Assembly: GCF_025628985.1 (NCBI RefSeq)
Contig: NZ_JAOTEM010000005.1
Coordinates: forward strand, 248,001-312,000
DNA from: Chryseobacterium edaphi
Lineage (GTDB): Bacteria > Bacteroidota > Bacteroidia > Flavobacteriales > Weeksellaceae
Direction: 5' to 3'
Length of the DNA: 64,000 nt
In this document: positions 26,287 through 34,658 of the stretch, one piece after another
Layout: every line of letters begins with the position of its first letter
How positions within the stretch are numbered: the first letter of the stretch is position 1
Translations under genes and position numbers: made by a program
The notes under the pieces: model-generated
The model's database searches: none
Seen by the model: the letters and a program-made list of their open reading frames with translations, nothing else
Told to the model about the DNA's origin: nothing

Positions 26287-27417
26287 TTAAAGATTTCCTC
26301 TTTTTTCCTGCTCTCTTTCTAAAGCTTCGAAAAGTGCTTTGAAGTTACCTGCTCCGAAACTTTGAGCACCGTGTCTTTCGATGATTTCAAAGAAAAGGGT
26401 AGGGCGGTCTTCAACAGGTTTTGTGAAGATTTGTAATAAGTAACCTTCCTCATCATGATCGATTAAAATTCCTAAATCCTGAAGTTTTTTAAGATCTTCA
26501 TCGATGTGACCCACTCTTTCAGGAACCATGTTGTAATAAGCTTCTGGTGGAGCAGAAAGGAATTCAACACCGCGTTTTTTTAGTTCAGTTACGGTATGAA
26601 TAATGTCTTTCGTTGCAACTGCAATATGCTGTACACCTTCACCTTCGTAGAAATCAAGATATTCTTCGACCTGAGATTTTTTCTTTCCTTCTGCAGGCTC
26701 ATTGATCGGGAATTTTGCAAAACCGTTTCCGTTTGACATTACTTTAGACATCAGTGCAGAATATTCTGTGTTGATCTGCTTGTCATCAAATGATAGAATG
26801 TTTACAAATCCCATTACTTTTTCGTACCATTCAACAGTAGGGATCATTCTGTCCCAGTCTACGTTTCCTACGCAATGGTCAACATATAATAATCCAGCTT
26901 CTTCGGGTTTGTAATCGCTTTCCCATTTTTTATAACCAGGCATGAAAGGTCCTGTGTAGTTTTTTCTTTCGATAAACATATGAACGGTTTCTCCGTAAGT
27001 ATAGATTCCGGACATTTTTACTTCACCGTACTCATCTGTCAAAGTTACCGGCTCCAAATAAGGTTTTCCTCCTCTTTTTGTAGTTTCTTCAAATGCAGAA
27101 TATGCGTCGTCTACCCAAAGTGCCAAAATTTTCACTCCATCGCCGTGTTTTTTTACATGTTCGCTGATTGGCGAGTCAGATTTAAGACCTGTTGTCAGAA
27201 TTAATCTTATTTTTCCTTGCTGAAGAACATAAGATGCACGATCTCTCACTCCGGTTTCCGGACCTGCATACGCAACCGACTGAAAACCAAAGGCTGTTTT
27301 GTAATAGTGAGCAGCCTGCTTAGCGTTTCCTACATAAAACTCAATATAATCTGTACCGTTGATCGGTAAAAAATTCTCAGCCTGAGCAATTTTTTCGGCA
27401 AATGTAAGTGTTGACAT
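26287..27417 (-). CDS. hppD: 4-hydroxyphenylpyruvate dioxygenase
   Basis: This 376-residue Fe(II) dioxygenase converts 4-hydroxyphenylpyruvate to homogentisate. There are two vicinal-oxygen-chelate domains: the N-terminal one (about 15-150) and the catalytic one. Iron ligands are His in DHCVGNVDW (about residue 180), His in GVQHIAVATKDI (about residue 265) and Glu in the C-terminal FFEIIER (about residue 346). The motif QIFTKPVEDRPTLFFEIIERHG is diagnostic. It supplies the substrate for HmgA, encoded at 30017-31204. Confidence 0.97.
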   Translation of the reverse strand: MSTLTFAEKIAQAENFLPINGTDYIEFYVGNAKQAAHYYKTAFGFQSVAYAGPETGVRDRASYVLQQGKIRLILTTGLKSDSPISEHVKKHGDGVKILALWVDDAYSAFEETTKRGGKPYLEPVTLTDEYGEVKMSGIYTYGETVHMFIERKNYTGPFMPGYKKWESDYKPEEAGLLYVDHCVGNVDWDRMIPTVEWYEKVMGFVNILSFDDKQINTEYSALMSKVMSNGNGFAKFPINEPAEGKKKSQVEEYLDFYEGEGVQHIAVATKDIIHTVTELKKRGVEFLSAPPEAYYNMVPERVGHIDEDLKKLQDLGILIDHDEEGYLLQIFTKPVEDRPTLFFEIIERHGAQSFGAGNFKALFEALEREQEKRGNL

Positions 27418-27551
27418 ATTTTCTATTTTTACTTTTATTTAATAGGTTGCAAATTACAAAATTCTTGTAAATAATTAAAAACATTATTGTTGTGCAAACG
27501 ATTCCATTATTTTTAAATAAAATTAAAGTTCGTTTAAGTATATTTAAGTTT

Positions 27552-27581
27552 ATTGTTTTTATGGTTGATTTTTTACATTTG
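27552..27581 (+). promoter_or_regulatory. Promoter of an unannotated short transcript
   Basis: ATTG (27552-27555), an 18-nt spacer and TACATTTG (27574-27581) fit a Bacteroidota promoter reading rightwards, although no plus-strand protein gene follows. Confidence 0.45.
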
Positions 27582-27587
27582 TACAAG

Positions 27588-27655
27588 AAATCCCAAGTGG
27601 TGAAAGAAAGTTGTTGAAACAAAGAAAGCCGTAATTATTACGGCTTTTATTTTTT
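27588..27655 (+). ncRNA. Candidate small RNA (about 65 nt)
   Basis: Between a plus-strand promoter and a palindromic terminator lies a short segment with no open reading frame. It begins near CCCAAGTGGTGAAA, which resembles the 5' end of a tRNA-Leu, but there is no anticodon arm or 3' acceptor stem. It could be a small RNA, a tRNA relic, or chance. It lies between the divergent upstream side of hppD and the 3' end of the minus-strand gene at 27647. Confidence 0.3.
27625..27655. terminator. Bidirectional terminator
   Basis: AAAGCCGTAATTATTACGGCTTT is a near-perfect palindrome. TTTTATTTTTT follows on the plus strand and a weaker T-run on the minus strand, where the gene at 27647 ends. Confidence 0.8.
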
Positions 27656-28447
27656 GATATTTAATCTTCCTGCATCCGGATTGTAATTATCCCAAATTTT
27701 CCACGAATTATCAATTTTGCGAATAAAATAAATCTGAGTATTCAACTGATTGACAAAATGTTCTTCACCCGTTTCTCCTACTTTGAAGAGAAGATTCCAA
27801 AACTCCTGAGTTTCAAGTATTTTTTTATCCGGCTCATCAGTTACAATATTGATGTCAAATACTTCAAAATTTGAACGGTTGTTTTTGGTCACCAATTCGA
27901 ATTTTCTTTCGCAAAGTTCTCTGCTGAACTCTGAAGCTCTTTCCAGAAAAGGTGAATTGTCAAACACTAAATCTTTAAACAGTTCAAGTTTCAGCACAGG
28001 AAAATTTTTATATAGATCAAAAACAGTCGAGCAATATTTATAGACAATATCTGTAGAGAAAACATCATCGCTGACTACTTTTCCATTGATCTCATTTTCT
28101 CTGATAAAGTGAATGTAAGAATTAAGATCTTTGAAGCCTAAAAAAATGCAGATCTTATCAAGAGTTTTTAGGAAACGGAGATCATTGTGGGTTTTATCCT
28201 GATAATCATTTTCAAAAAAACGTTGCAATGTAATATGCGAAATCGTATTGCCAAGTTCAAATCTCTTATCATATTTGAGCTCTTCAGACGATGCAAGTTC
28301 ATCTTTAATAATTTCCGAAAGAATTATATAATGACTTCTTTTCCAATCCTGCACCTTTCCCAAAACCGAATCTTTTACTTTGGAATGTTTTACAACTTCA
28401 TTTTTTATCGAATTATATATAGTCTTCAAGTGTGTGTTATTTAACAA
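27647..28447 (-). CDS. Hypothetical protein with a Bacteroidota HTH-like N-terminal domain
   Basis: This 266-residue cytoplasmic protein is not recognised as a whole. Residues 60-110 (GNTISHITLQRFFENDYQ ... LRFLKTLDKICIFLGFKDLNSYIHF) match a pattern common at the N-termini of Bacteroidota regulators, where a TLxRFF helix precedes a TLDxLxxYLGF helix and is thought to be a DNA-binding-like module. The C-terminal part (about 165-260) has an NTF2-like character (EFWNLLFKVGETG ... QIYFIRKIDNSWKIWDN). Its role in the catabolic block is unknown. Confidence 0.5.
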   Translation of the reverse strand: MLNNTHLKTIYNSIKNEVVKHSKVKDSVLGKVQDWKRSHYIILSEIIKDELASSEELKYDKRFELGNTISHITLQRFFENDYQDKTHNDLRFLKTLDKICIFLGFKDLNSYIHFIRENEINGKVVSDDVFSTDIVYKYCSTVFDLYKNFPVLKLELFKDLVFDNSPFLERASEFSRELCERKFELVTKNNRSNFEVFDINIVTDEPDKKILETQEFWNLLFKVGETGEEHFVNQLNTQIYFIRKIDNSWKIWDNYNPDAGRLNIKK

Positions 28448-28556
28448 AAATTTTCTGCAAAAATATTGCCATAAACTTTTGATGTTTTTAAGTTTTCTCT
28501 AATTTTATTAAATATACAGTTTTTTTTAAATTAAAAAGAATTTTAGAAGGAATTTC

Positions 28557-29831
28557 TTAAAGTTTAAATCTTTCATTTGCCGCTCTCTCCAGCATTTCTC
28601 TGTCATCGGGATGTGCAATACTGATTAATTCCTGAGCTCTCTGTCGAAGGTTTTTTCCGTATAAATATGCAGTACCGTATTCTGTAACTACCCAATGAAT
28701 ATGACCTCTCGTGGTAACAACTCCGGCTCCCTGTTTCAGAAAAGGAACGATTCTGGAAACGCCACGTTTCGTTCTTGAAGTAATCGCAATAATCGGTTTT
28801 CCGCCTTCGCTCAATGCGGCACCTCTCATAAAATCCATCTGACCGCCGATTCCGCTGTATTGTAGAGTTCCTATTGAGTCTGCGCAAACCTGTCCTGTTA
28901 AATCAATTTCTATTGCTGAATTGATCGCAACAAGCTTTTTGTTTCTCATAATATTGATCGGAAAATTCACAACACTCACGTCTTTAAAAGCAAAAACAGT
29001 ATTGTCATCTACATAATCATACAATTTTTTTGTCCCGAAACAGAAACTTGTGATGGTTTTATTGTCGTTGTAGCCTTTATATTTATTGTTAATTACATCG
29101 CTTTGAATAAGATCAATTACGCCGTCGCTCAACATTTCTGTGTGTACTCCGAGATCTTTGTGATTGCTTAGACATTTTAAAACTGCATCAGGAATTGTCC
29201 CGATTCCCATTTGTAAAGTAGATTTATCCTCAATCAGCTCGGCTACATTTTTTCCGACAAGCATTTCGTCGTCGCCAACTTTTGATCCGTAATCTACGGT
29301 TGGAAGTTCTTCTTCATGCCACACCAGCTTATTGATTTTACTGATGTGAATCATTCCGTCACCATGCGTTCTCGGCATTAACGGATTGACGATTGCAACG
29401 ACCAATTTTGCGGTATCGACGGCTGATCTTGCAACGTCAACCGAAGTTCCTAATGTGCAAAATCCATGTTTGTCGGGTGGCGAAACGGTGATTAAAGCAA
29501 CATCAAGTGGCAAAATATTATTACGGAACAAAATAGGGATTTCACTTAAAAAAATAGGCACATAGTCACCTCCCTCAGAATTTACAGCATCTCTCACAGG
29601 ACCGGAAACAAATAAAGAATTGACGAAAAAACTCTTTTTGTATTCAGGCTTGGCAATTTCTACATTTCCTTGTTGAGTTATCGAAACCATTTCTACGTTT
29701 TCCAGTCTGTGCGATTGTCTTGCCAACTCATCGATTAGATGATTTGGAGTACATGCACTTCCATGAAAAAACACACGGTTTCCACTTTTAACGGTATATA
29801 CAGCTTCTTCTGCACTAATATAATTGTACAT
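28557..29831 (-). CDS. Acetyl-CoA hydrolase/CoA-transferase family protein
   Basis: The 424-residue protein belongs to the acetyl-CoA hydrolase/4-hydroxybutyrate CoA-transferase family. The N-terminal half has the GSACTPNHLID and PPDKHGFCTLGTSVD motifs. The C-terminal half has LQMGIGTIPDAV, HTEMLSDG and SAIEIDLTGQVCADSIG, with a GGQMDFMRGA Gly-rich CoA site. The conserved Glu in INSAIEI is the expected catalytic thioester former. It could recycle acetoacetate- or acetate-linked CoA near the tyrosine pathway, but its precise acyl substrate is unknown. Confidence 0.85.
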   Translation of the reverse strand: MYNYISAEEAVYTVKSGNRVFFHGSACTPNHLIDELARQSHRLENVEMVSITQQGNVEIAKPEYKKSFFVNSLFVSGPVRDAVNSEGGDYVPIFLSEIPILFRNNILPLDVALITVSPPDKHGFCTLGTSVDVARSAVDTAKLVVAIVNPLMPRTHGDGMIHISKINKLVWHEEELPTVDYGSKVGDDEMLVGKNVAELIEDKSTLQMGIGTIPDAVLKCLSNHKDLGVHTEMLSDGVIDLIQSDVINNKYKGYNDNKTITSFCFGTKKLYDYVDDNTVFAFKDVSVVNFPINIMRNKKLVAINSAIEIDLTGQVCADSIGTLQYSGIGGQMDFMRGAALSEGGKPIIAITSRTKRGVSRIVPFLKQGAGVVTTRGHIHWVVTEYGTAYLYGKNLRQRAQELISIAHPDDREMLERAANERFKL

Positions 29832-29948
29832 ATTGAAATTTTTAGGTGAGTTTGGATTTACTTTTATATTCTAAAGATAGTTCATATTAAATCTAAATTC
29901 AATTTCTTTGGTAAAGATATTTGTCATGTTTTGTGAGAATCTTTTAAA

Positions 29949-29984
29949 GAAAAAAGACCAAACACAATGCATTTAGTCTTTTTT
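29949..29984 (-). terminator. Terminator of hmgA
   Basis: AAAAAGAC/GTCTTTTT arms flank a short AT-rich centre, 33 nt past the hmgA stop codon. Confidence 0.6.
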
Positions 29985-30016
29985 AAATATTTAAAGTTCA
30001 ACAATGAAATATCAAC

Positions 30017-31204
30017 CTATTCCTGAGAACGATCTTCCAGACTATGATCTTCACCTTCAAGCCAGGAAGTTTTATATGATGGATCTTCAACTTTTATCGC
30101 TTCTTCAGTAATTTGCAAAGGACGGAAAGGATCAACCATTACCGCATATTCTTCAGTAAATTTTTTCCCGATGCTTCTTTCCATCGCTCCGGGATGTGGT
30201 CCGTGAACAATTCCTCCCGGATGTAAAGTGAAATCCATTAAATCGATATGATTTCGACTCATAAAATCTCCTTCTGTGTAAAATAAAACTTCGTCAGAAT
30301 CGATGTTGGAGTGATTATACGGTGCAGGAATTGCCATCGGATGATAATCGTACATTCTTGCACAGAACGAACACACTACAAAATTGTGCGCCTCAAAAGT
30401 CTGGTGAACCGGTGGCGGCTGGTGAATTCTCCCCGTAATCGGCTCGAAATTTTTTATATTAAATTTATAAGGATAAAAATAACCATCCCAACCTACAACA
30501 TCGAATGGATGTGTTGCGTAGATGAAATCCGTAATTTGATTTTCTTTTTTTACTTTAATCAAAAATTCCCCTTTTTCGTCTTTTGGTTCTTTAAAAGTCG
30601 GAGCAATAATGTCTCTTTCACAAAATGGAGAATGTTCCAAAAGCTGTCCGAATTCGTTTCTGTAGCGCTTCGGCGTATAAATCGGAGAATGACTTTCCAC
30701 TACAAAGAAAACAGTATCATCGGAATTCAGTTCAACCTGATAAATTGTTCCTCTCGGAATAATCATGTAATCACCAACAGAAAATTCAAGATCACCTACA
30801 AAAGTTTTTAAAATTCCGCTTCCGTTGTGAACATATAAAAGCTCGTCACATTCGGCATTTTTGTAAAAATAATCCATCGATTTTCTAGGTTTCGACAATC
30901 CCATTTTCAGGTCATTATTCACCATCAGAAACTTTCGGCTATCCATAAAGTCATCTTCAGGAGTGACATTCATTCCTTTAAACATTCTTGGCGTCACATT
31001 TTTACTCACCGCAATTTTCGGAGAAACGTCTTTAGGTTCGCCAATCGATTTGATTTGTGTCGGGCGATGAATATGGTACAGCAAAGAAGAAATTCCGTGA
31101 AAACCTTCCGTTCCGAAAAGTTGCTCATAGTAGAATTTATCTTCCGGAGATTTGAAAATCGTATGCCTTTTTGGTGGGATATTTCCCGATTGATGATATC
31201 TCAT
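30017..31204 (-). CDS. hmgA: Homogentisate 1,2-dioxygenase
   Basis: This 395-residue cupin-fold Fe(II) enzyme cleaves homogentisate to maleylacetoacetate. Recognisable features are the N-terminal MRYHQSGNIPPKRHTIF, the cupin motif CDELLYVHNGSG (about residue 150), VGWDGYFYPYKFNI, and the iron-site region HQTFEAHNFVVCSF ... FTLHPGGIVHGPHPGAMERSIG with His and Glu ligands (about residues 340-360). It is shorter than animal HGD and similar to other Bacteroidota forms. Fumarylacetoacetase and HppD are encoded downstream on the same strand; no maleylacetoacetate isomerase is in the window. Confidence 0.95.
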   Translation of the reverse strand: MRYHQSGNIPPKRHTIFKSPEDKFYYEQLFGTEGFHGISSLLYHIHRPTQIKSIGEPKDVSPKIAVSKNVTPRMFKGMNVTPEDDFMDSRKFLMVNNDLKMGLSKPRKSMDYFYKNAECDELLYVHNGSGILKTFVGDLEFSVGDYMIIPRGTIYQVELNSDDTVFFVVESHSPIYTPKRYRNEFGQLLEHSPFCERDIIAPTFKEPKDEKGEFLIKVKKENQITDFIYATHPFDVVGWDGYFYPYKFNIKNFEPITGRIHQPPPVHQTFEAHNFVVCSFCARMYDYHPMAIPAPYNHSNIDSDEVLFYTEGDFMSRNHIDLMDFTLHPGGIVHGPHPGAMERSIGKKFTEEYAVMVDPFRPLQITEEAIKVEDPSYKTSWLEGEDHSLEDRSQE

Positions 31205-31226
31205 TTTACTTTTATATGTGGAATCT

Positions 31227-31234
31227 CAAATTTA
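31227..31234 (-). promoter_or_regulatory. -7 promoter element of hmgA
   Basis: On the minus strand TAAATTTG (TAnnTTTG) lies 22 nt before the ATG. The -33 region is not clear. Confidence 0.4.
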
Positions 31235-31279
31235 ATATTTTTTAACGAATTGAAATTTAAAAACAAATTTAATTTAAGT

Positions 31280-31310
31280 TTTGCTGTTCTAAAAATAAAT
31301 GTTAGTTTTG
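31280..31310 (+). promoter_or_regulatory. Consensus promoter of the TonB-dependent receptor gene
   Basis: TTTG (31280-31283), a 19-nt spacer and TAGTTTTG (31303-31310) match the Bacteroidota consensus exactly. The -7 element is embedded in an inverted repeat, GTTAG-N6-CTAAC (31301-31316), a possible repressor site. Confidence 0.75.
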
Positions 31311-31327
31311 TCTAACAATTTAATTTC

Positions 31328-33400
31328 ATGAGGCGAATATTATTTTCTGTAGTCTTTTTATCATCTTACTGTTTCTCTCAGGAAACGGACAGTTTAGATT
31401 TAAATCAATCTAAAAAGATGGATTCTGTCAAAATTCAGAATAAAAAAGAAATCAAAACAAAAGATATTGATGATGTGGTGATTACTGGAACAATAAAGCC
31501 AATGAGTAAATCGAAAAGTCCGGTCGCTGTTGAGATTTACAGCCAAAAGTTTTTTCAGAAAAACCCGACTCCGAATGTTTTTGAGGCAATTGCAATGGTG
31601 AACGGAGTAAAGCCCCAATTGAATTGTTCGGTTTGTAACACGGGAGATATTCACATCAACGGTTTGGAAGGACCTTATACCATGATTTTAATAGACGGAA
31701 TGCCGATTGTAAGTTCACTCTCAACAGTTTATGGTTTAAGCGGAATTCCAAACAGTCTGATCGACAGGATTGAAGTAGTAAAAGGTCCCGCTTCGTCTCT
31801 TTACGGTTCTGAAGCGATGGGCGGAGTAATCAATATTATTACTAAAAATGCTTTGACTGCGCCGAAATTAAGCGTTGATCTTATGACTACAAGTTGGGCA
31901 GAAAATAACTTTGATCTTTCCACAAAATTTAATTTCGGGAAAAATGTTGCTTCAATTTTAAGTCTTAATTATTTTAATTTTAATGAAAAAATAGATCAGA
32001 ATAATGACAATTTCACGGATGCAGCACTTCAAAACAGAATTTCCGTTTTCAATAAATGGAATTTTCAGAGAAAAGAAAATCGATTGGCAAGTTTTGCGTT
32101 GAGGTATTTGTACGAAGACCGTTTCGGCGGTGAAATGCAGTGGAATAAATTTTATCGAGGAAGCAATGAAGTCTACGGAGAAAGTATTTACACCAATAGA
32201 GTAGAAGCTTTCGGAGTTTATCAATGGCCGATGAAAGAAAGTGTAATTACACAGTTTTCTTACAATTTTCATAATCAGAATTCATTTTATGGAAGCAATC
32301 CCTTTACTGCTACTCAAAAAGTAGCTTTTGCACAAACCTATTGGGATAAAAAACTGGGAAATCACGATTTGATTTTGGGAGCGACATTCAAAAAAACATT
32401 TTATGATGACAACACTCCAGGAACTTCGTCTTCTGATGGTTTGTTAAATGAACCTATGAAATCACCAATTTTCGGAGCATTTATCCAAGATCAATGGGAA
32501 ATCAATGAAAAGCACACATTGTTGCTCGGTTATAGATTTGATTACGATAAGATTCATCATTCTGTACATTCTCCGCGTTTTGCTTGGAAGTTTTCTCCGA
32601 ATCCTTACCATACTTTAAGGTTGAATTTCGGGACGGGTTTCCGTGTTGTGAATTTATTTACGGAAGATCATGCCGCTTTGACGGGTTCGCGCGAAGTGGT
32701 CATAAAATCAAATTTAAAACCTGAAAGATCTGTCAATGGAAATTTGAATTATATGTGGAAAATTCCGGTGGGTGGAAGAATGATGAATCTCGATGCTTCT
32801 GCTTTTTACACCTATTTCAGCAATAAAATTGTGGGAGATTTTGATTCTGAACCGGATAAAATCATTTATGACAATCTGCAGGGTTACGGTGTTTCAAGAG
32901 GTTTGTCGTTAAATCTTGATTATAACTTCAGTTTTCCTTTAAGTGTCAATTTTGGGGTAACTTATCTTGATGTCTATCAGAAATTTGATGGTGAAAATGA
33001 AAAAGTTCAGCAGCTTCACGCTCCGAAATGGAGTGGAACTTATAGTTTGACGTATAAATTTCCAAGTAATTTGACAATTGATTTTACCGGGCAATTTTAC
33101 GGACCGATGCGATTGCCTGTTTTACCAAATGATTACCGGCCGGAATATTCTCCGTTTTATTCGTTGGCGAATATTCAGGTTTCAAAAAGTTTCAAATCCG
33201 GATTTGAAGTGTATTGTGGAATAAAAAATTTATTCAATTTCACGCCGAATGATCCTTTGATGCGACCTTTTGATCCTTTTGATAAAAATGTGAATGACCC
33301 GATCAATAATCCCAATCATTATACTTTTGATACCACTTACGGTTATGCTCCGATGCAGAGAATCAGAGGTTTTTTTGGTGTGAAATATAATTTACAGTAA
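31328..33400 (+). CDS. TonB-dependent outer-membrane receptor
   Basis: The 690-residue protein has a signal peptide (about 1-18), a TonB-box-like DDVVITGT (about 49-56), a plug domain (about 60-175, with HINGLEGPYTMILIDGMPIVSS and IDRIEVVKGPASSLYGSEAMGGVINIITK) and a C-terminal 22-stranded barrel ending in VKYNLQ. The plug carries two closely spaced Cys in CSVC (Cys100, Cys103), unusual for the fold. It imports an unknown substrate; cofactor metals or their chelates are plausible given the Cys pair. A thioredoxin-like protein is encoded downstream on the same strand. Its promoter overlaps an inverted repeat. Confidence 0.9.
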   Translation: MRRILFSVVFLSSYCFSQETDSLDLNQSKKMDSVKIQNKKEIKTKDIDDVVITGTIKPMSKSKSPVAVEIYSQKFFQKNPTPNVFEAIAMVNGVKPQLNCSVCNTGDIHINGLEGPYTMILIDGMPIVSSLSTVYGLSGIPNSLIDRIEVVKGPASSLYGSEAMGGVINIITKNALTAPKLSVDLMTTSWAENNFDLSTKFNFGKNVASILSLNYFNFNEKIDQNNDNFTDAALQNRISVFNKWNFQRKENRLASFALRYLYEDRFGGEMQWNKFYRGSNEVYGESIYTNRVEAFGVYQWPMKESVITQFSYNFHNQNSFYGSNPFTATQKVAFAQTYWDKKLGNHDLILGATFKKTFYDDNTPGTSSSDGLLNEPMKSPIFGAFIQDQWEINEKHTLLLGYRFDYDKIHHSVHSPRFAWKFSPNPYHTLRLNFGTGFRVVNLFTEDHAALTGSREVVIKSNLKPERSVNGNLNYMWKIPVGGRMMNLDASAFYTYFSNKIVGDFDSEPDKIIYDNLQGYGVSRGLSLNLDYNFSFPLSVNFGVTYLDVYQKFDGENEKVQQLHAPKWSGTYSLTYKFPSNLTIDFTGQFYGPMRLPVLPNDYRPEYSPFYSLANIQVSKSFKSGFEVYCGIKNLFNFTPNDPLMRPFDPFDKNVNDPINNPNHYTFDTTYGYAPMQRIRGFFGVKYNLQ

Positions 33401-33412
33401 TTTTTGATGCGT

Positions 33413-33574
33413 TTTTTTGACGCAAAGCTTAATGAATGATTTCTGAGTTTTAAGTGATGCAAAGGCAAATAAATTTGCCGCGCGAAGCTGGAGCGCTAGC
33501 TTAATCAAATCAACTTGTTGATTCATCTTTGCTCTCTTGAGTTTGCAATTTCAAAATAAATCTTTGCGTTTAAC
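33413..33574. repeat. Multi-hairpin intergenic element (MITE-like)
   Basis: Ends ACGCAAAG and CTTTGCGT are inverted. Inside are the palindromes GGCAAATAAATTTGCC (33464-33479) and AATCAACTTGTTGATT (33508-33523). GC content is locally higher than the surroundings. No coding capacity is visible. Confidence 0.5.
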
Positions 33575-33627
33575 AGGCTCTACTGTCAGCCATTTAGGTT
33601 TTATAATCCGATTATAAAAATTGTACA

Positions 33628-34089
33628 ATGAAATTTTTTATATTTTTAATGCTATTAGTTTCGGAATTTTGTTTTTCACAAATGAAAACAGGCACTTTTT
33701 CCGAGCTTGAAAATTTTGAAAAACAAAATCAAAAACCAATTATTATTCATTTGTATACCGATTGGTGTTCGGTTTGTAAAATCGAATCTTTTCAACTGAA
33801 AAAAGACAAAGATTTAATTAAAATGATCAACGAAAATTTTTATCTGATCAATTTTGAAACAGAAAAAGCGAAAGAAAAAATCAATTTTCAGGGAAAGGAA
33901 TTTAATTATTTACCCAATGGAAATTCGGGAATTCACGAGTTGGCTTTGGCTTTATCGAGGAATAAAAACCAGCCTGTTTATCCGTTGTGGATTATTTTAG
34001 ATAAAAATCAGAATTTGGTTTACTATCATGAAGGTGAATTTAAACCTAAAAAAATGAAGGAGAAATTGGATGAAATTACGAATCTCTAA
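33628..34089 (+). CDS. Periplasmic thioredoxin-fold protein
   Basis: A 153-residue exported protein with a signal peptide (about 1-18). The thioredoxin-fold active site is TDWCSVCK (Cys47, Cys50) with ENFYLINFETEKAKEKINF following; cis-Pro is expected in the QPVYPLWIIL segment. The family includes DUF255/thioredoxin-like reductases acting on exported substrates. It is separated from the TonB receptor gene by a hairpin-rich element but reads in the same direction, so joint function is only a guess. Confidence 0.8.
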   Translation: MKFFIFLMLLVSEFCFSQMKTGTFSELENFEKQNQKPIIIHLYTDWCSVCKIESFQLKKDKDLIKMINENFYLINFETEKAKEKINFQGKEFNYLPNGNSGIHELALALSRNKNQPVYPLWIILDKNQNLVYYHEGEFKPKKMKEKLDEITNL

Positions 34090-34096
34090 CACGAAT

Positions 34097-34162
34097 TTTG
34101 TCATTCCGTAAGAATCTAAGCAAAGTCTTTTTGCAACGTTGAGATTCCTACGGAATGACAAA
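34097..34162. repeat. Dispersed inverted repeat, copy B
   Basis: The ends TTTGTCATTCCGTA and TACGGAATGACAAA form a stem. The right arm GTTGAGATTCCTACGG is nearly identical to that of copy A. Confidence 0.75.
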
Positions 34163-34227
34163 GTGTGTCGGTTAATTAAAATATTTTTGCTGGATAATAA
34201 ACTTTATTGACTTGAAAGAGGAAATTT

Positions 34228-34593
34228 TTACTTCGACAAAACCACCACAATCCCCAATATCGCTGGCAAAGCCTGAACAAAAAATATTCTTTTCGTCGCT
34301 GAAATTCCACCGTAAATTCCCGCAATCGCTACACAACTTAGAAAAAATAAAGCAACATTCGTCTGCCATTTTGGATCTTCAATCAGGAACGACCAGATCA
34401 ATCCGGCTGCAAGAAAACCATTGTACAATCCCTGATTTGCAGCCAAACCTTTTGTAGGTTTAAACATTTCGGCAGGTAAAGCTTTTTTGAAAACTTCTTT
34501 TCCTTTGGTTTCCCACGCAAACATTTCCATCCAGAGAATGTAGAGGTGTTCTATTGCGACTAATGCGATGATAATTTTTGAAACGATTTCCAT
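34228..34593 (-). CDS. DUF1304 family membrane protein
   Basis: This 121-residue inner-membrane protein has four predicted hydrophobic segments and the DUF1304 signature AIEHLYILWMEMFAWET (about 13-29) with ANQGLYNGFLAAGL. Its function is unknown. I used the ATG at MEIVSKI, the usual start in the family; an in-frame ATG 18 nt upstream (34611) is possible. It is divergent from the Crp/Fnr-like regulator at 34659. Confidence 0.8.
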   Translation of the reverse strand: MEIVSKIIIALVAIEHLYILWMEMFAWETKGKEVFKKALPAEMFKPTKGLAANQGLYNGFLAAGLIWSFLIEDPKWQTNVALFFLSCVAIAGIYGGISATKRIFFVQALPAILGIVVVLSK

Positions 34594-34609
34594 GATTAAT
34601 GTTTTTCTC

Positions 34610-34641
34610 ATTGTAAAACTAAAAAAATAAAGTTAAGTTTG
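34610..34641 (+). promoter_or_regulatory. Promoter of the Crp/Fnr-like regulator gene
   Basis: ATTG (34610-34613), a 20-nt spacer and TAAGTTTG (34634-34641) fit the Bacteroidota promoter pattern, 17 nt before the ATG. Confidence 0.5.
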
Positions 34642-34658
34642 ATCACATAATTTCAAAA

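Noticed and set aside
27377..27622. Minus-strand ORF of 81 residues ahead of hppD
   Set aside because: It overlaps the hppD start region, is rich in Asn, Ile and Lys, and has no similarity that I recognise.
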